From NCBI GenBank assembly GCA_023446155.1, contig JAEXIT010000017.1, positions 62,001 through 126,000 of the forward strand: a DNA stretch of 64,000 bases. The letters are read 5' to 3'. The position numbers and the translations under genes are program-made. Below the pieces are notes generated by a model that saw only the letters and a program-made list of their open reading frames with translations, was not told the origin of the DNA and ran no database searches. The DNA is from Bacteroidota bacterium (lineage in GTDB: Bacteria; Bacteroidota; Bacteroidia; Flavobacteriales; Flavobacteriaceae). Positions 34,086-42,604 of the stretch are shown piece by piece. The first letter of the stretch is position 1, and each line of letters starts with the position of its first letter.

Positions 34086-35288
34086 TTATGCTAAAACTTC
34101 CGAAGTTGCTACCGCTTCTTTAATACGGTGCAAAGCTTCTTTTAGTAGATCGTCGCTGGTTGCGTATGAGAAACGAATGCAATTCGGATTTCCGAAAGCA
34201 TCGCCGGTAACGGTTGCCACATTGGCTTCGGCCAAAAGATACATGGCGAAATCATCCGCGTTGTTGATCAATGTGCCACGCAATGTTTTTCCGAAGAAAG
34301 CCGAAACATCCGGGAAAACGTAGAAAGCACCTTCCGGTACATTAATTTTCATACCCGGGATTTCTTTGATCAAACCAACCACAAGATCACGGCGTTGTTG
34401 GAATGCCTGAACCATATGGTGTAATACCGATGGATCGGCATTTACCGCTGCAATCGTTGCGCGTTGTGCGATGGTATTGGCACCACTGGTAACCTGTCCT
34501 TGCATTTTGGTACAAGCTTTGGCGATAAATTCCGGCGCACCAACATAACCGATTCTCCATCCGGTCATGGCAAAAGCTTTCGCAACACCGTTTACGGTAA
34601 TGGTTCGTTCCAGCATACCCGGAATCGAAGCAATACTGCAATACGAACCGGTAAAATTGATATGCTCGTAAATTTCATCCGATACCACATAAACCGAAGG
34701 GTGTTTTTCCAACACTTGTACCAGAGTGGTTAATTCTTCTTTACTGTATACCGAACCACTTGGATTACAAGGGGAACTGAACCACATCATTTTGGTTGCT
34801 GGTGTAATGGCTGCTTCCAGTTGTTCGGGAGTGATTTTAAAGTCACTTTCGATGGTTGTTGGAACTTCTACCGGAACACCGCCGGCCATTTTGATAATCT
34901 CGTAATAACTTACCCAATACGGCGCTGGTAAAATAACCTCGTCACCAGGGTTGATCATCACTTGCGCGATGTTGTATAACGATTGTTTGGCACCGGTCGA
35001 TACTACAATTTGTGACGGTTTGTAGTCTAATCCGTTATCTCGTTTGAATTTTTTACAAATAGCTTCTTTAAGATCCTGATAGCCTTCTACTGGTGGGTAT
35101 GAGCTGTAATTGTCGTGAATGGCCTGAATTGCGGCTTCTTTGATAAAGTCGGGCGTGTTAAAATCGGGTTCACCAAGACTTAGGCTGATGATGTCTATTC
35201 CGGCAGCTTTTAATTCTCGGGCTTTAGCAGCCATGGCCAGGGTTTGCGATGTCGATAAATTATTAATTCTATCAGAAAGCGGATTCAT
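34086..35288 (-). CDS. Class I PLP aminotransferase, aspartate aminotransferase-like
   Basis: Transfers amino groups between amino acids and 2-oxoacids in the cytoplasm. 400 aa. The PLP-binding lysine is Lys237 in NGVAKAFAMTGWRIGY. Other fold-type I residues include the SSPCNPSG block (about 171-178) and SDEIYEH (about 203-209). The N-terminal LSLGEPDFNTP and YPPVEGYQDLKEAI match the aspartate/prephenate aminotransferase subgroup Ib. Exact substrate is not fixed by motifs alone. It stands 42 bp downstream of the desaturase gene and has its own terminator. Confidence 0.9.
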   Translation of the reverse strand: MNPLSDRINNLSTSQTLAMAAKARELKAAGIDIISLSLGEPDFNTPDFIKEAAIQAIHDNYSSYPPVEGYQDLKEAICKKFKRDNGLDYKPSQIVVSTGAKQSLYNIAQVMINPGDEVILPAPYWVSYYEIIKMAGGVPVEVPTTIESDFKITPEQLEAAITPATKMMWFSSPCNPSGSVYSKEELTTLVQVLEKHPSVYVVSDEIYEHINFTGSYCSIASIPGMLERTITVNGVAKAFAMTGWRIGYVGAPEFIAKACTKMQGQVTSGANTIAQRATIAAVNADPSVLHHMVQAFQQRRDLVVGLIKEIPGMKINVPEGAFYVFPDVSAFFGKTLRGTLINNADDFAMYLLAEANVATVTGDAFGNPNCIRFSYATSDDLLKEALHRIKEAVATSEVLA

Positions 35289-35330
35289 AAAAAAGGATTT
35301 GTTTTGAAGTTTATGGTTTTATATGTAGTT

Positions 35331-36425
35331 TTAAGCGATGGCCGGTTTTTGGCCCATTTCTTTTAAGTGTTTGAAATGCGAGTAAATCGCAGCACGCATC
35401 GTATTAAATTCGTAGTAGGGAAGGTTGCATTCCATAGCCGTTTGTTTTACGATTTCCCCTATTTTGCTATAGTGAATATGGCTAATGTTCGGGAAAATAT
35501 GATGCTCGATCTGATGGTTTAACCCTCCGGTATACCAGTTGATAATTCTGTTTTTCGGTGCAAAATTGGCAGTCGTGTATAATTGGTGAACCGCCCATGT
35601 GTTTTCCAATTCTCCATTTTCGTCCGGTTGCGGGTGTTGAATGTCTTCTACAACGTGTGCCAATTGGAATACCACACTTAGGATTAATCCGGCCGTATAG
35701 TGCATGATAAAGAATCCTAATAATACTTCCCACCAAACGATTCCTAGAAGCATCGGAAGGATTAACCATAGGGCAAAATAAATGATTTTGGTAATGACCA
35801 ATGTTGTCCATAATTTAAACGGACTTGGGAATTCACCATACGATAATTTTCGTTTGATATAACGGCGCATCTGACGGAAATCGGTAGTAATCGCCCAGTT
35901 AAACGTTAGTAAACCATATAAGAAAATAGAATAGTATTGTTGAAAACGGTGTACCGGCGACCATTTGGCGTGTTCGGTAAAACGGATAATGCGTCCGGCA
36001 TCAAGATCTTCATCATGTCCGTGGATATTGGTGTAGGTGTGGTGCAATACATTGTGTTGTACTTGCCAGTTGTACACATTTCCGGCCAGGATATACATAC
36101 TACCGCCCATAATTTTGTTTAACCATGGTTTTGAAGAGTATGCCCCGTGATTTCCATCGTGCATCACGTTCATTCCCACACCGGCCATCCCAACACCAAT
36201 CAGGATGGTCATTAGTAAATGAATCCAAAGCGGCATACTAATGGTAAGGATTAAAAAATAGGGAACCAGAAAAATACTGAACATGATAATGGTTTTCATG
36301 TGTAATTTCCAGTTGCCGGTTTTCTTGATATTATTTTCCTTAAAATAATCGTTAACTCTTTTGTTTAGTGTTCTGAAGAATTTTAAACTATCGGTTTTTG
36401 AAAAAAGTGGAGTCTGTTTTATCAT
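35331..36425 (-). CDS. Membrane fatty acid desaturase (acyl-CoA/front-end type)
   Basis: Di-iron membrane enzyme inserting a double bond into acyl chains. 364 aa from the ATG at 36425; an upstream in-frame TTG at 36443 is a less likely start. All three histidine boxes are present: HDGNHG (about 89-94), HNVLHHTYTN (about 124-133) and HQIEHHIFPN near 300, where the QxxHH form is typical of front-end desaturases. Four to five membrane segments lie between them. No cytochrome b5 domain is fused, so electrons must come from a separate donor. It diverges from rsmG. A role in adjusting membrane fluidity is inferred. Confidence 0.9.
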   Translation of the reverse strand: MIKQTPLFSKTDSLKFFRTLNKRVNDYFKENNIKKTGNWKLHMKTIIMFSIFLVPYFLILTISMPLWIHLLMTILIGVGMAGVGMNVMHDGNHGAYSSKPWLNKIMGGSMYILAGNVYNWQVQHNVLHHTYTNIHGHDEDLDAGRIIRFTEHAKWSPVHRFQQYYSIFLYGLLTFNWAITTDFRQMRRYIKRKLSYGEFPSPFKLWTTLVITKIIYFALWLILPMLLGIVWWEVLLGFFIMHYTAGLILSVVFQLAHVVEDIQHPQPDENGELENTWAVHQLYTTANFAPKNRIINWYTGGLNHQIEHHIFPNISHIHYSKIGEIVKQTAMECNLPYYEFNTMRAAIYSHFKHLKEMGQKPAIA

Positions 36426-36453
36426 AAGTTTATTAAAATGCAAAATTTCAGCT

Positions 36454-36461
36454 CAAAGGTA
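36454..36461 (-). promoter_or_regulatory. -7 element TACCTTTG of the desaturase gene
   Basis: Exact TAnnTTTG match on the minus strand, 28 nt before the ATG at 36425. Confidence 0.5.
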
Positions 36462-36517
36462 ATTATTAATAGAAATGTAATAGGTTAAAAAGGGAAAAAA
36501 ATGATGGACAAAATGAT

Positions 36518-36525
36518 TACTTTTG
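36518..36525 (+). promoter_or_regulatory. -7 element TACTTTTG of rsmG
   Basis: Exact TAnnTTTG match, 16 nt before the rsmG start codon. It shares the 116-bp divergent region with the desaturase promoter. Confidence 0.5.
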
Positions 36526-36541
36526 TGGAAAATTTTGAATA

Positions 36542-37171
36542 ATGCAGGATATTGTAAAGTATTTTCCTAATCTAACAGAAGATCAGGTTTCTAAGTTTCG
36601 TGAATTGGAAGTTTTGTATAAAGATTGGAACGCTAAAATTAATGTGATTTCGAGAAAAGATATAGACGAATTATACGAAAAACACGTATTGCATTCGCTG
36701 GGAATTGCGAAGATTATGGAGTTTAAACCGGGATCGAAAATTATGGATGTGGGCACCGGAGGCGGTTTCCCTGGAATTCCGTTGGCGATACTGTATCCTG
36801 AAGTGGATTTTTATCTGATTGATGTGATTGCCAAAAAAATCCGTGTGGTAAATGAAGTGGCAATGGCTTTGGGATTACAAAATGTAAAAGCCGAACAGAT
36901 GCGTGCGGAAAACGTAAAAGGAGAATTCGATTTTATCGTAAGTCGTGCGGTGACTAACATGCCGGATTTTGTAAAATGGGTAAAAGATAAGGTGAAGAAA
37001 AAGCAAAATCACGAACTGAAAAATGGGATCCTTTATCTAAAAGGTGGTGATCTGACGGAAGAACTGCAGGATTTTCCAAAAGCAACCCAATATGATCTTG
37101 CGGATTATTTTAAAACAGAATTTTTTGAAACCAAAAAAGTGGTGCATTTGCCATTGAAATATAAGGCGTAG
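36542..37171 (+). CDS. rsmG: 16S rRNA (guanine527-N7)-methyltransferase
   Basis: Methylates N7 of G527 in the 530 loop of 16S rRNA using SAM. 209 aa, standard. The SAM-binding motif IMDVGTGGGFPGIPLAI is at about 66-82, LIDVIAKKIRVVNEVA follows, and FIVSRAVTNMPDFVKWV is the family's C-terminal block. Loss of this enzyme gives low-level streptomycin resistance in other bacteria. Two palindromes and a dispersed repeat follow its stop. Confidence 0.95.
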   Translation: MQDIVKYFPNLTEDQVSKFRELEVLYKDWNAKINVISRKDIDELYEKHVLHSLGIAKIMEFKPGSKIMDVGTGGGFPGIPLAILYPEVDFYLIDVIAKKIRVVNEVAMALGLQNVKAEQMRAENVKGEFDFIVSRAVTNMPDFVKWVKDKVKKKQNHELKNGILYLKGGDLTEELQDFPKATQYDLADYFKTEFFETKKVVHLPLKYKA

Positions 37172-37172
37172 T

Positions 37173-37188
37173 CACACCAATTGGTGTG
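37173..37188. repeat. Perfect 16-bp palindrome CACACCAATTGGTGTG
   Basis: It begins just after the rsmG stop. The inner 12 bases recur at the centre of the longer palindrome at 37207-37242, 34 bp away. It could be an operator-like site or a relic of the same element. Confidence 0.65.
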
Positions 37189-37206
37189 GAAATACAGGTA
37201 CCAGAA

Positions 37207-37242
37207 ACAAGAAAAGCGCACCAATTGGTGCGCTTTTCTTGT
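37207..37242. terminator. 36-bp perfect palindrome, probable bidirectional terminator
   Basis: The 18-bp arms contain AAAAGCGCACC and complement, ending in T-rich sequence on each strand. It lies between convergent rsmG and pruA and can end both transcripts. Confidence 0.8.
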
Positions 37243-37244
37243 TT

Positions 37245-37279
37245 TACACCTGACAGGTTTTTAAAACCTGTCAGGTGTA
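37245..37279. repeat. Palindromic repeat, copy 2
   Basis: 17-bp arms (37245-37261 with 37263-37279) and a 1-nt loop, sharing ACACCTGACAGGTTT with copy 1 at 29631-29665. It directly abuts the palindrome at 37207-37242. Confidence 0.8.
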
Positions 37280-37288
37280 GGAATATTG

Positions 37289-38914
37289 TTATCCTAAAAA
37301 CGGATATCTGTAGTTTGTTGGCGGAACGAATGTCTCCTTAATGGTTCTTGGTGATACCCAACGCATTAAGTTTAATACCGAACCGGCTTTGTCGTTAGTT
37401 CCGGATGCTCTGGCTCCTCCAAACGGTTGTTGTCCTACAACGGCTCCGGTTGGTTTGTCGTTGATATAGAAGTTTCCGGCTGCGTTTTCAAGAGCTTTAG
37501 TCGCTTGCTCGATAGCGTAGCGATCCTGACTGAAGATAGCTCCTGTTAAAGCATATTCAGAAGTGCTGTCAACTAAAGCAAGGGTTTCTTCCCATTTCGC
37601 ATCTTCGTATACATAGATCGTCAACACAGGTCCGAATAATTCGGTTTCCATAGTTGTGTATTTTGGATTTGTTGTAACAATTACCGTTGGCTCGATAAAG
37701 TATCCTACGGATTTGTCGTAGTTACCACCCGCGATAATTTCGGCATCGCTGTCTTTTTTCGCCTGATCGATAAATCCGGCTAATTTGTCAAATGAACTTT
37801 CGGAAATTACCGCAGAAACGAAGTTCGACGGATCTTCCGGTGATCCCATTTTCATAGAAGCGATATCGGCTACTAATAATTCTTTAACTTCCGACCAGGT
37901 CGATTTTGGTAAATACGCTCTGGAAGCTGCTGAACATTTTTGGCCCTGATATTCGAAAGCTCCTCTTGATAAAGCGGTAGCAACCTGAGCCGGGATAGCC
38001 GATGGGTGCGCTACTACGAAATCTTTACCTCCGGTTTCACCTACGATTCTAGGGTATGTTTTGTATCTGCTGATGTTTTGTCCGATTTTAGCCCACATAT
38101 CGTTGAAAACGCCTGTAGATCCTGTAAAGTGGATACCTGCGAAATCAGGACTAGCTAATAAGGTGTCGGAAATCATCGAAGAGTTACCGTATACTACGTT
38201 GATAACACCAGCCGGTAAACCAGCTTCTTTGAAAACCTCAACAATTACATTAGCGGAGTAGATTTGCGTAGCACTTGGCTTCCAAACCACTACGTTCCCC
38301 ATTAAAGCCGGAGAAGCAGGTAGGTTTCCGGCAATCGCAGTAAAGTTAAAAGGAGTGATTGCATATACGAAACCTTCTAACGGACGGTGTTCTACGCGAT
38401 TCCAGATACCTTCGGAAGAAATTGGTTGCTCGGCATATACCTGAGTCATAAACTGAACGTTAAAACGTAAGAAGTCGATTAACTCACACGCAGAGTCAAT
38501 TTCTGCCTGGTGAACGGTTTTTGCCTGTGCAATCATCGTAGCAGCATTGATTTTAGCGCGGTAAGGACCTGCTAATAAATCGGCTGCTTTTAAGAAAATA
38601 GAAGCACGGTGTTCCCAGGAAAGGGCAGCCCATTTTTTCTTCGCTTCCAAAGCAGTGCTGATTGCTTTTTCGATATGTTCTTTTTCGGCTTGGTGGTATT
38701 GTCCCACGATGTGTTTATGGTCGAATGGAGGGGTTAGGTTTTTGGTGTTTCCGGTACGAATTTCCTCGCCACCTATATATAAAGGTACATCAACATTAGC
38801 GTTGTACAATTCTTTGAAAGTTGCTAAAACAGCGTCTCTTTCCGGTGTACCCGGCGCATACGATTTTACTGGCTCGTTTACGGCTTTAGGTACATTATAA
38901 ATTCCTTTTGGCAT
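37289..38914 (-). CDS. pruA: L-glutamate gamma-semialdehyde dehydrogenase
   Basis: NAD-dependent oxidation of glutamate semialdehyde (pyrroline-5-carboxylate) to glutamate, the second step of proline breakdown. 541 aa, matching the stand-alone enzyme rather than the fused PutA. Cofactor and active-site blocks are AITPFNFTAIAGNLP, the catalytic Glu in VGETGGKDFV and the catalytic Cys in GQKCSAASRAYL. The C-terminus carries PFGGARASGTNDKAG. In a genome with DPP-IV, which releases proline-containing peptides, it fits use of proline as a carbon source. Confidence 0.96.
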   Translation of the reverse strand: MPKGIYNVPKAVNEPVKSYAPGTPERDAVLATFKELYNANVDVPLYIGGEEIRTGNTKNLTPPFDHKHIVGQYHQAEKEHIEKAISTALEAKKKWAALSWEHRASIFLKAADLLAGPYRAKINAATMIAQAKTVHQAEIDSACELIDFLRFNVQFMTQVYAEQPISSEGIWNRVEHRPLEGFVYAITPFNFTAIAGNLPASPALMGNVVVWKPSATQIYSANVIVEVFKEAGLPAGVINVVYGNSSMISDTLLASPDFAGIHFTGSTGVFNDMWAKIGQNISRYKTYPRIVGETGGKDFVVAHPSAIPAQVATALSRGAFEYQGQKCSAASRAYLPKSTWSEVKELLVADIASMKMGSPEDPSNFVSAVISESSFDKLAGFIDQAKKDSDAEIIAGGNYDKSVGYFIEPTVIVTTNPKYTTMETELFGPVLTIYVYEDAKWEETLALVDSTSEYALTGAIFSQDRYAIEQATKALENAAGNFYINDKPTGAVVGQQPFGGARASGTNDKAGSVLNLMRWVSPRTIKETFVPPTNYRYPFLG

Positions 38915-39017
38915 AACAATTTGTATTTATTAATTATCAAATTTTCGCGTAGCGAAGATACAAATTATTCACGAAAAAGGTGTTTTTTGTGGTGTTAATG
39001 CTTTGGTAAAATATGAA

Positions 39018-39404
39018 TTAATTCAAGGCAAAAGGGGCACTCAATCGGAATGTAGGAATTATTACACGGAACGAACGGGTTGAGGTAAAATTAATCATGT
39101 TAAAATACCCGCGCATGGCGCCAAATGGGGATGAAAGCAGGCATCCGGAACTATAGGTGTGTTTTTCGCCCGGTTTAAGTACCGGCTTTTTGCCAATCAC
39201 GCCTTCGCCGTCAACAATCTCAAGATCGTTAAGGGAATCGTAAATTTCCCAATGACGGGAGTTCAGTTGAACGGAATCCTTGCTTTGGTTTTCGATTGTG
39301 ATCTCATAACTAAAGGCAAAGTGAATCTTATAGTTTTTGAAGTAAGTGCCTTCAAAACTAGTCAAAACTGAAATTTTTATGCCTCTGGTTATTTGTGAAA
39401 CCAT
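39018..39404 (-). CDS. apaG: ApaG family protein (Co2+/Mg2+ efflux protein)
   Basis: 128 aa single-domain beta-sandwich (DUF525). Diagnostic segments are YEITIENQSKDSVQLNSRHWEI, the GVIGKKPVLKPGEKHTYSSG stretch (conserved VVGxxPxLxPG-like) and FGAMRGYF. ApaG affects cobalt and magnesium tolerance in enteric bacteria; its mechanism is uncertain. It lies 79 bp from the next gene on the same strand and may be transcribed alone. Confidence 0.92.
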   Translation of the reverse strand: MVSQITRGIKISVLTSFEGTYFKNYKIHFAFSYEITIENQSKDSVQLNSRHWEIYDSLNDLEIVDGEGVIGKKPVLKPGEKHTYSSGCLLSSPFGAMRGYFNMINFTSTRSFRVIIPTFRLSAPFALN

Positions 39405-39483
39405 AATTTTTCCGATTGGATTTTAGGAAATAGACCCAAAAATAACAAATATTTGAATCGATTCGGATAATTTTAAAACTTTT

Positions 39484-40752
39484 TTAATTCGTAATGTTTT
39501 CGGAAGTGGCAAAACCACGCCCGATGATTTTGTCGTAACGGTCGTTGTTTCCGCGGTAATACACGATCACAAAATAATTGTTTTCCGTTTGGTAGAAATT
39601 GCCGTCAATTGCGTTCTGATTGTCTACTTTACCTTTGGCGTCCAATTGTACATATTGGTAGTTTACAAAACCCTGTTTGAGTAAAATGGCCTTTTCATAA
39701 ACCCCTTTCTGCGCGTTAAAGTCCATTTTGTTTTCCGGTGTCAACGCATAATTGTTGAACATTCCGTTTACATAAATGTCTTTTTTGTCGATCGTTGTTG
39801 GTGGAATCAAAGTAAAATAAACCCAGGCATAATCGGCTTCGGTTTCACCGTTTTCGGAACCGATGTTGCGCACGAAAAAACTTCCGTTAATATCCGGATA
39901 ATAGGTGTACGGTTTGTCGCCTCTTGGAGAATTGGCAAATAACAGCGAATTGTAAATTTCACCGGATGTCACCTTTCCTACGTTATTGCCGGGATTGCGG
40001 ATGTCTTTATTGTCGAAATACAAAAATTCATTGCCACTCCAAAACTGGGTTTCCTGATTGTAACGGTAAATCAGATCGGAACCTAAGGTATATTGCGGTT
40101 TGATATTTAAAATGGCATTGTCCCAGCGTCCGTTTTGTAATAAGGCGACTTTGATATTCTGAATAGGGTTTTGAAATACGTTATTGTCACCCATTTTAAT
40201 AGTAAAATCCAGATTTTGCTTTTTTTCAATATCGGTCAGATTACGGGAACGTTTGATCTGTAATGCAACGGATAGGTTTTCTTCATAAACGATAAAACGT
40301 CGGGAAAAAACCAGTTCCTGATTGTCGTTAAAAATCTTGATCATATAATTACCGGATAACAAGATACGGTTAAAACGATTCGGAAAGGCTTGTTTGTAGT
40401 GCGAATAAATCTGGAGTGTATTAAAAGAATTCTGATAGGTCATAATTCTTTGATTGTCCATTCCCTGAAGGTATTCCGATTTGGCCAACATGGTTGGTGT
40501 CCAGTCGTAATTGTATTGGGTAATGGTATAGTAATAATCGGCTTCGTTGCCAAATAAATCGTCAAATTGCAATTCGAAAGGATCGCCCAAACGAAACATT
40601 GGTATCGTATTGGCGCCACTTTGAACAAACGACACGGTTTTGATGTTGAACGGCGGATTCACTTCCTTTTCAACCTGAGAAAAAACGGAAGCGGAACCAA
40701 ATAATACACAAGACAGAAGCAGTAAAAATCGTAGTTTTTTATAAAATAACAT
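39484..40752 (-). CDS. DUF5103 protein, type IX secretion system plug protein
   Basis: Exported protein of 422 aa from the ATG at 40752, which opens the signal peptide MLFYKKLRFLLLLSCVLFGS; an upstream TTG at 40791 is the only alternative. The body is beta-rich with an N-terminal plug-like domain (LRGDPFELQ-like RLGDPFELQFDD, YYYTITQYNYDW) and a C-terminal immunoglobulin-like domain with INGMFNNY-type YVNGMFNNYAL. In Flavobacterium johnsoniae a DUF5103 protein plugs the SprA channel of the T9SS, so this gene suggests that the host has a T9SS. No other T9SS gene is in the window. Confidence 0.85.
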   Translation of the reverse strand: MLFYKKLRFLLLLSCVLFGSASVFSQVEKEVNPPFNIKTVSFVQSGANTIPMFRLGDPFELQFDDLFGNEADYYYTITQYNYDWTPTMLAKSEYLQGMDNQRIMTYQNSFNTLQIYSHYKQAFPNRFNRILLSGNYMIKIFNDNQELVFSRRFIVYEENLSVALQIKRSRNLTDIEKKQNLDFTIKMGDNNVFQNPIQNIKVALLQNGRWDNAILNIKPQYTLGSDLIYRYNQETQFWSGNEFLYFDNKDIRNPGNNVGKVTSGEIYNSLLFANSPRGDKPYTYYPDINGSFFVRNIGSENGETEADYAWVYFTLIPPTTIDKKDIYVNGMFNNYALTPENKMDFNAQKGVYEKAILLKQGFVNYQYVQLDAKGKVDNQNAIDGNFYQTENNYFVIVYYRGNNDRYDKIIGRGFATSENITN

Positions 40753-40833
40753 AGGGCTTTTTTGAATTGTCAGTGAGGTAAAGATAAACAATTCGCTACA
40801 ACATTACGTTAAAAAAGCTGTCCGGGATGTATT

Positions 40834-41598
40834 TTATTTGCGACAAACGGGTATTATTTCCCCTTTAGCCAGACAATAGCGTTCTACGAGTTCCGGATCC
40901 ATTTTTTGAGTGTAATCTTCTTCGGTTACGGTAAAGCCCATGCTTCGAAGCTTGTCGAAATAATCCCGTCCGTACACGCGCACATGATCATACTGACCGA
41001 AAATGGCGGCTCGTTCTTTGGGATCGGTAATGGAATCGTCTTCAAAAGTTGTCACACGGTTTAAATCCTGCGGAATCTGGAAAATTCCCATACCACCGGG
41101 TTTTAAAACGCGGTATAGTTCCTGCATGGCTTTGGTATCGTCCGGAATATGTTCCAAAACGTGGTTGCACAAAATCAGATCGTACGAATTATCGGCAAAT
41201 GGGAGATTACAAATATCGGCCTTTACATCTGCCAATGGCGAAAGCAGGTCGGTTGTCGTGTAGTCTAAATTTTTCTGGTTTCGGAAGCGTTTATAAAAAG
41301 CCTGTTCCGGTGCAAAATGCAATACTTTTTTGGGTGCGGTAAAAAAATCGGTTTCATTTTTCAGATACAACCAAAGCAAACGATGCCGTTCCAGCGAGAG
41401 TGTGCTGGGCGACAATACATTATTCCGTTGTGTGCCGTAGCCGTAAGGAAGGAAACTTCGGAAGCTTTTACCATCGATCGGGTCGGTAAAGGTAGTTCCT
41501 CTCAGCGTCAAAGCCAAAACAGGACGTACAACATAACTCAGCCGGATCAGTAACGGTCTCGGAATCGTATTCAGTATAAATTTGAAAGCAGATTTCAT
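40834..41598 (-). CDS. Class I SAM-dependent methyltransferase
   Basis: 254 aa. The first 80 residues resemble a lead domain with FRSFLPYG and LWLYLKNETDF. A Methyltransf_11-type core follows: VLHFAPEQAF takes the place of the usual SAM glycine loop, then ADICNLPFADNSYDLILCNHVLEHIPDD and ELYRVLKPGGMGIFQIP. Substrate is not evident. The altered first motif (HFAPE for xGxGxG) recurs in a bacterial subgroup often near envelope genes, which is recollection rather than proof. It stands between map and the T9SS plug gene with no tight overlap. Confidence 0.86.
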   Translation of the reverse strand: MKSAFKFILNTIPRPLLIRLSYVVRPVLALTLRGTTFTDPIDGKSFRSFLPYGYGTQRNNVLSPSTLSLERHRLLWLYLKNETDFFTAPKKVLHFAPEQAFYKRFRNQKNLDYTTTDLLSPLADVKADICNLPFADNSYDLILCNHVLEHIPDDTKAMQELYRVLKPGGMGIFQIPQDLNRVTTFEDDSITDPKERAAIFGQYDHVRVYGRDYFDKLRSMGFTVTEEDYTQKMDPELVERYCLAKGEIIPVCRK

Positions 41599-41659
41599 GC
41601 ACAGGGATTTATCATGCAGACACTACTATTATATATAGTGTCTGCACGGGTCTTGTTTT

Positions 41660-42478
41660 TTAGAGTACTAAAGCTTGTTTTCGGAATTCGTTTTCTTCGT
41701 CAGATTGAATACCTAATGCCTGATAAATGTATTGGAAAGTGGATAATAATTCCGGTTTTCCATCTACTATGGCTACATCGTGCTCAAAATGAGCGCTCGG
41801 TTTTCCGTCACGAGTTGAAATAGTCCACCCGTCTTTTAGGGTTTTGATGTTTCGGGTTCCCATGTTGATCATCGGCTCGATGGCCACAACCATTCCTTCG
41901 ATAAAAAGTTTTCCGCGACCTCTTTTACCGTAGTTTGGCATTTCCGGTTCTTCGTGCATTTTACGACCCAAACCATGACCGACTAATTCGCGAACCACTC
42001 CATATCCATGACCTTCAGCATATTTCTGAATCGCATTTCCAACGTCTTCCACACGGTTTCCGATTTTAAATTCACGGATACCGATATATAAGGACTCTTT
42101 GGTAACCTGAAGTAATTTTTTGGTTTCGGGAGCTACATCTCCAATTTCGAAAGTATAGGCGTGGTCTCCGTAAAATTCATTTTTGATAACACCACAGTCA
42201 ACCGAAACAATATCGCCTTCCTGAATTGGTCGGTCGGTCGGTAAGCCATGGACAACTTGGTCATTTACACTGGTCAATAAGGTCGATGGACATCCGTATA
42301 ATCCTAAAAATCCCGGGATGGCCTGGTGATCTCTGATAAAAGTTTCGGCTAATTTATCCAGTTGAAGCGTGGTGATACCGGGTTTGATTTCGCCGGCAAT
42401 CATCCCTAAGGTTTTGGAAACCAGCAGGGCGCTCTCACGCATTAATTCTATTTCTTCTCTTGTTTTAGGAATAATCAT
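41660..42478 (-). CDS. map: Type I methionine aminopeptidase
   Basis: Removes the initiator Met from nascent proteins. 272 aa from the ATG at 42478. A longer frame starting at 42508 is ruled out because a perfect -7 element lies at 42498-42505. All ligands are visible: His78, Asp94, Asp105, His168 (VGHGLG), Glu201 (EPMI) and Glu232 (FEHDV). The N-terminal MIIPKTREEIELMRESA is standard. The gene stands alone rather than in the ribosomal spc operon. Confidence 0.95.
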   Translation of the reverse strand: MIIPKTREEIELMRESALLVSKTLGMIAGEIKPGITTLQLDKLAETFIRDHQAIPGFLGLYGCPSTLLTSVNDQVVHGLPTDRPIQEGDIVSVDCGVIKNEFYGDHAYTFEIGDVAPETKKLLQVTKESLYIGIREFKIGNRVEDVGNAIQKYAEGHGYGVVRELVGHGLGRKMHEEPEMPNYGKRGRGKLFIEGMVVAIEPMINMGTRNIKTLKDGWTISTRDGKPSAHFEHDVAIVDGKPELLSTFQYIYQALGIQSDEENEFRKQALVL

Positions 42479-42497
42479 AACGTTATTTTTCAGACTG

Positions 42498-42505
42498 CAA
42501 AAGTA
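42498..42505 (-). promoter_or_regulatory. -7 element TACTTTTG of map
   Basis: Exact TAnnTTTG match on the minus strand, 19 nt before the ATG at 42478. It decides the start of map. Confidence 0.6.
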
Positions 42506-42604
42506 CAATATTCTGTTGATTAATTTTTAATTGAAATGCAGGTATGAGTTTTATCATATTTTCGTAACTTCTCTGGGTTTAATTTTACCTAAAAGTTAAA
42601 GTGT

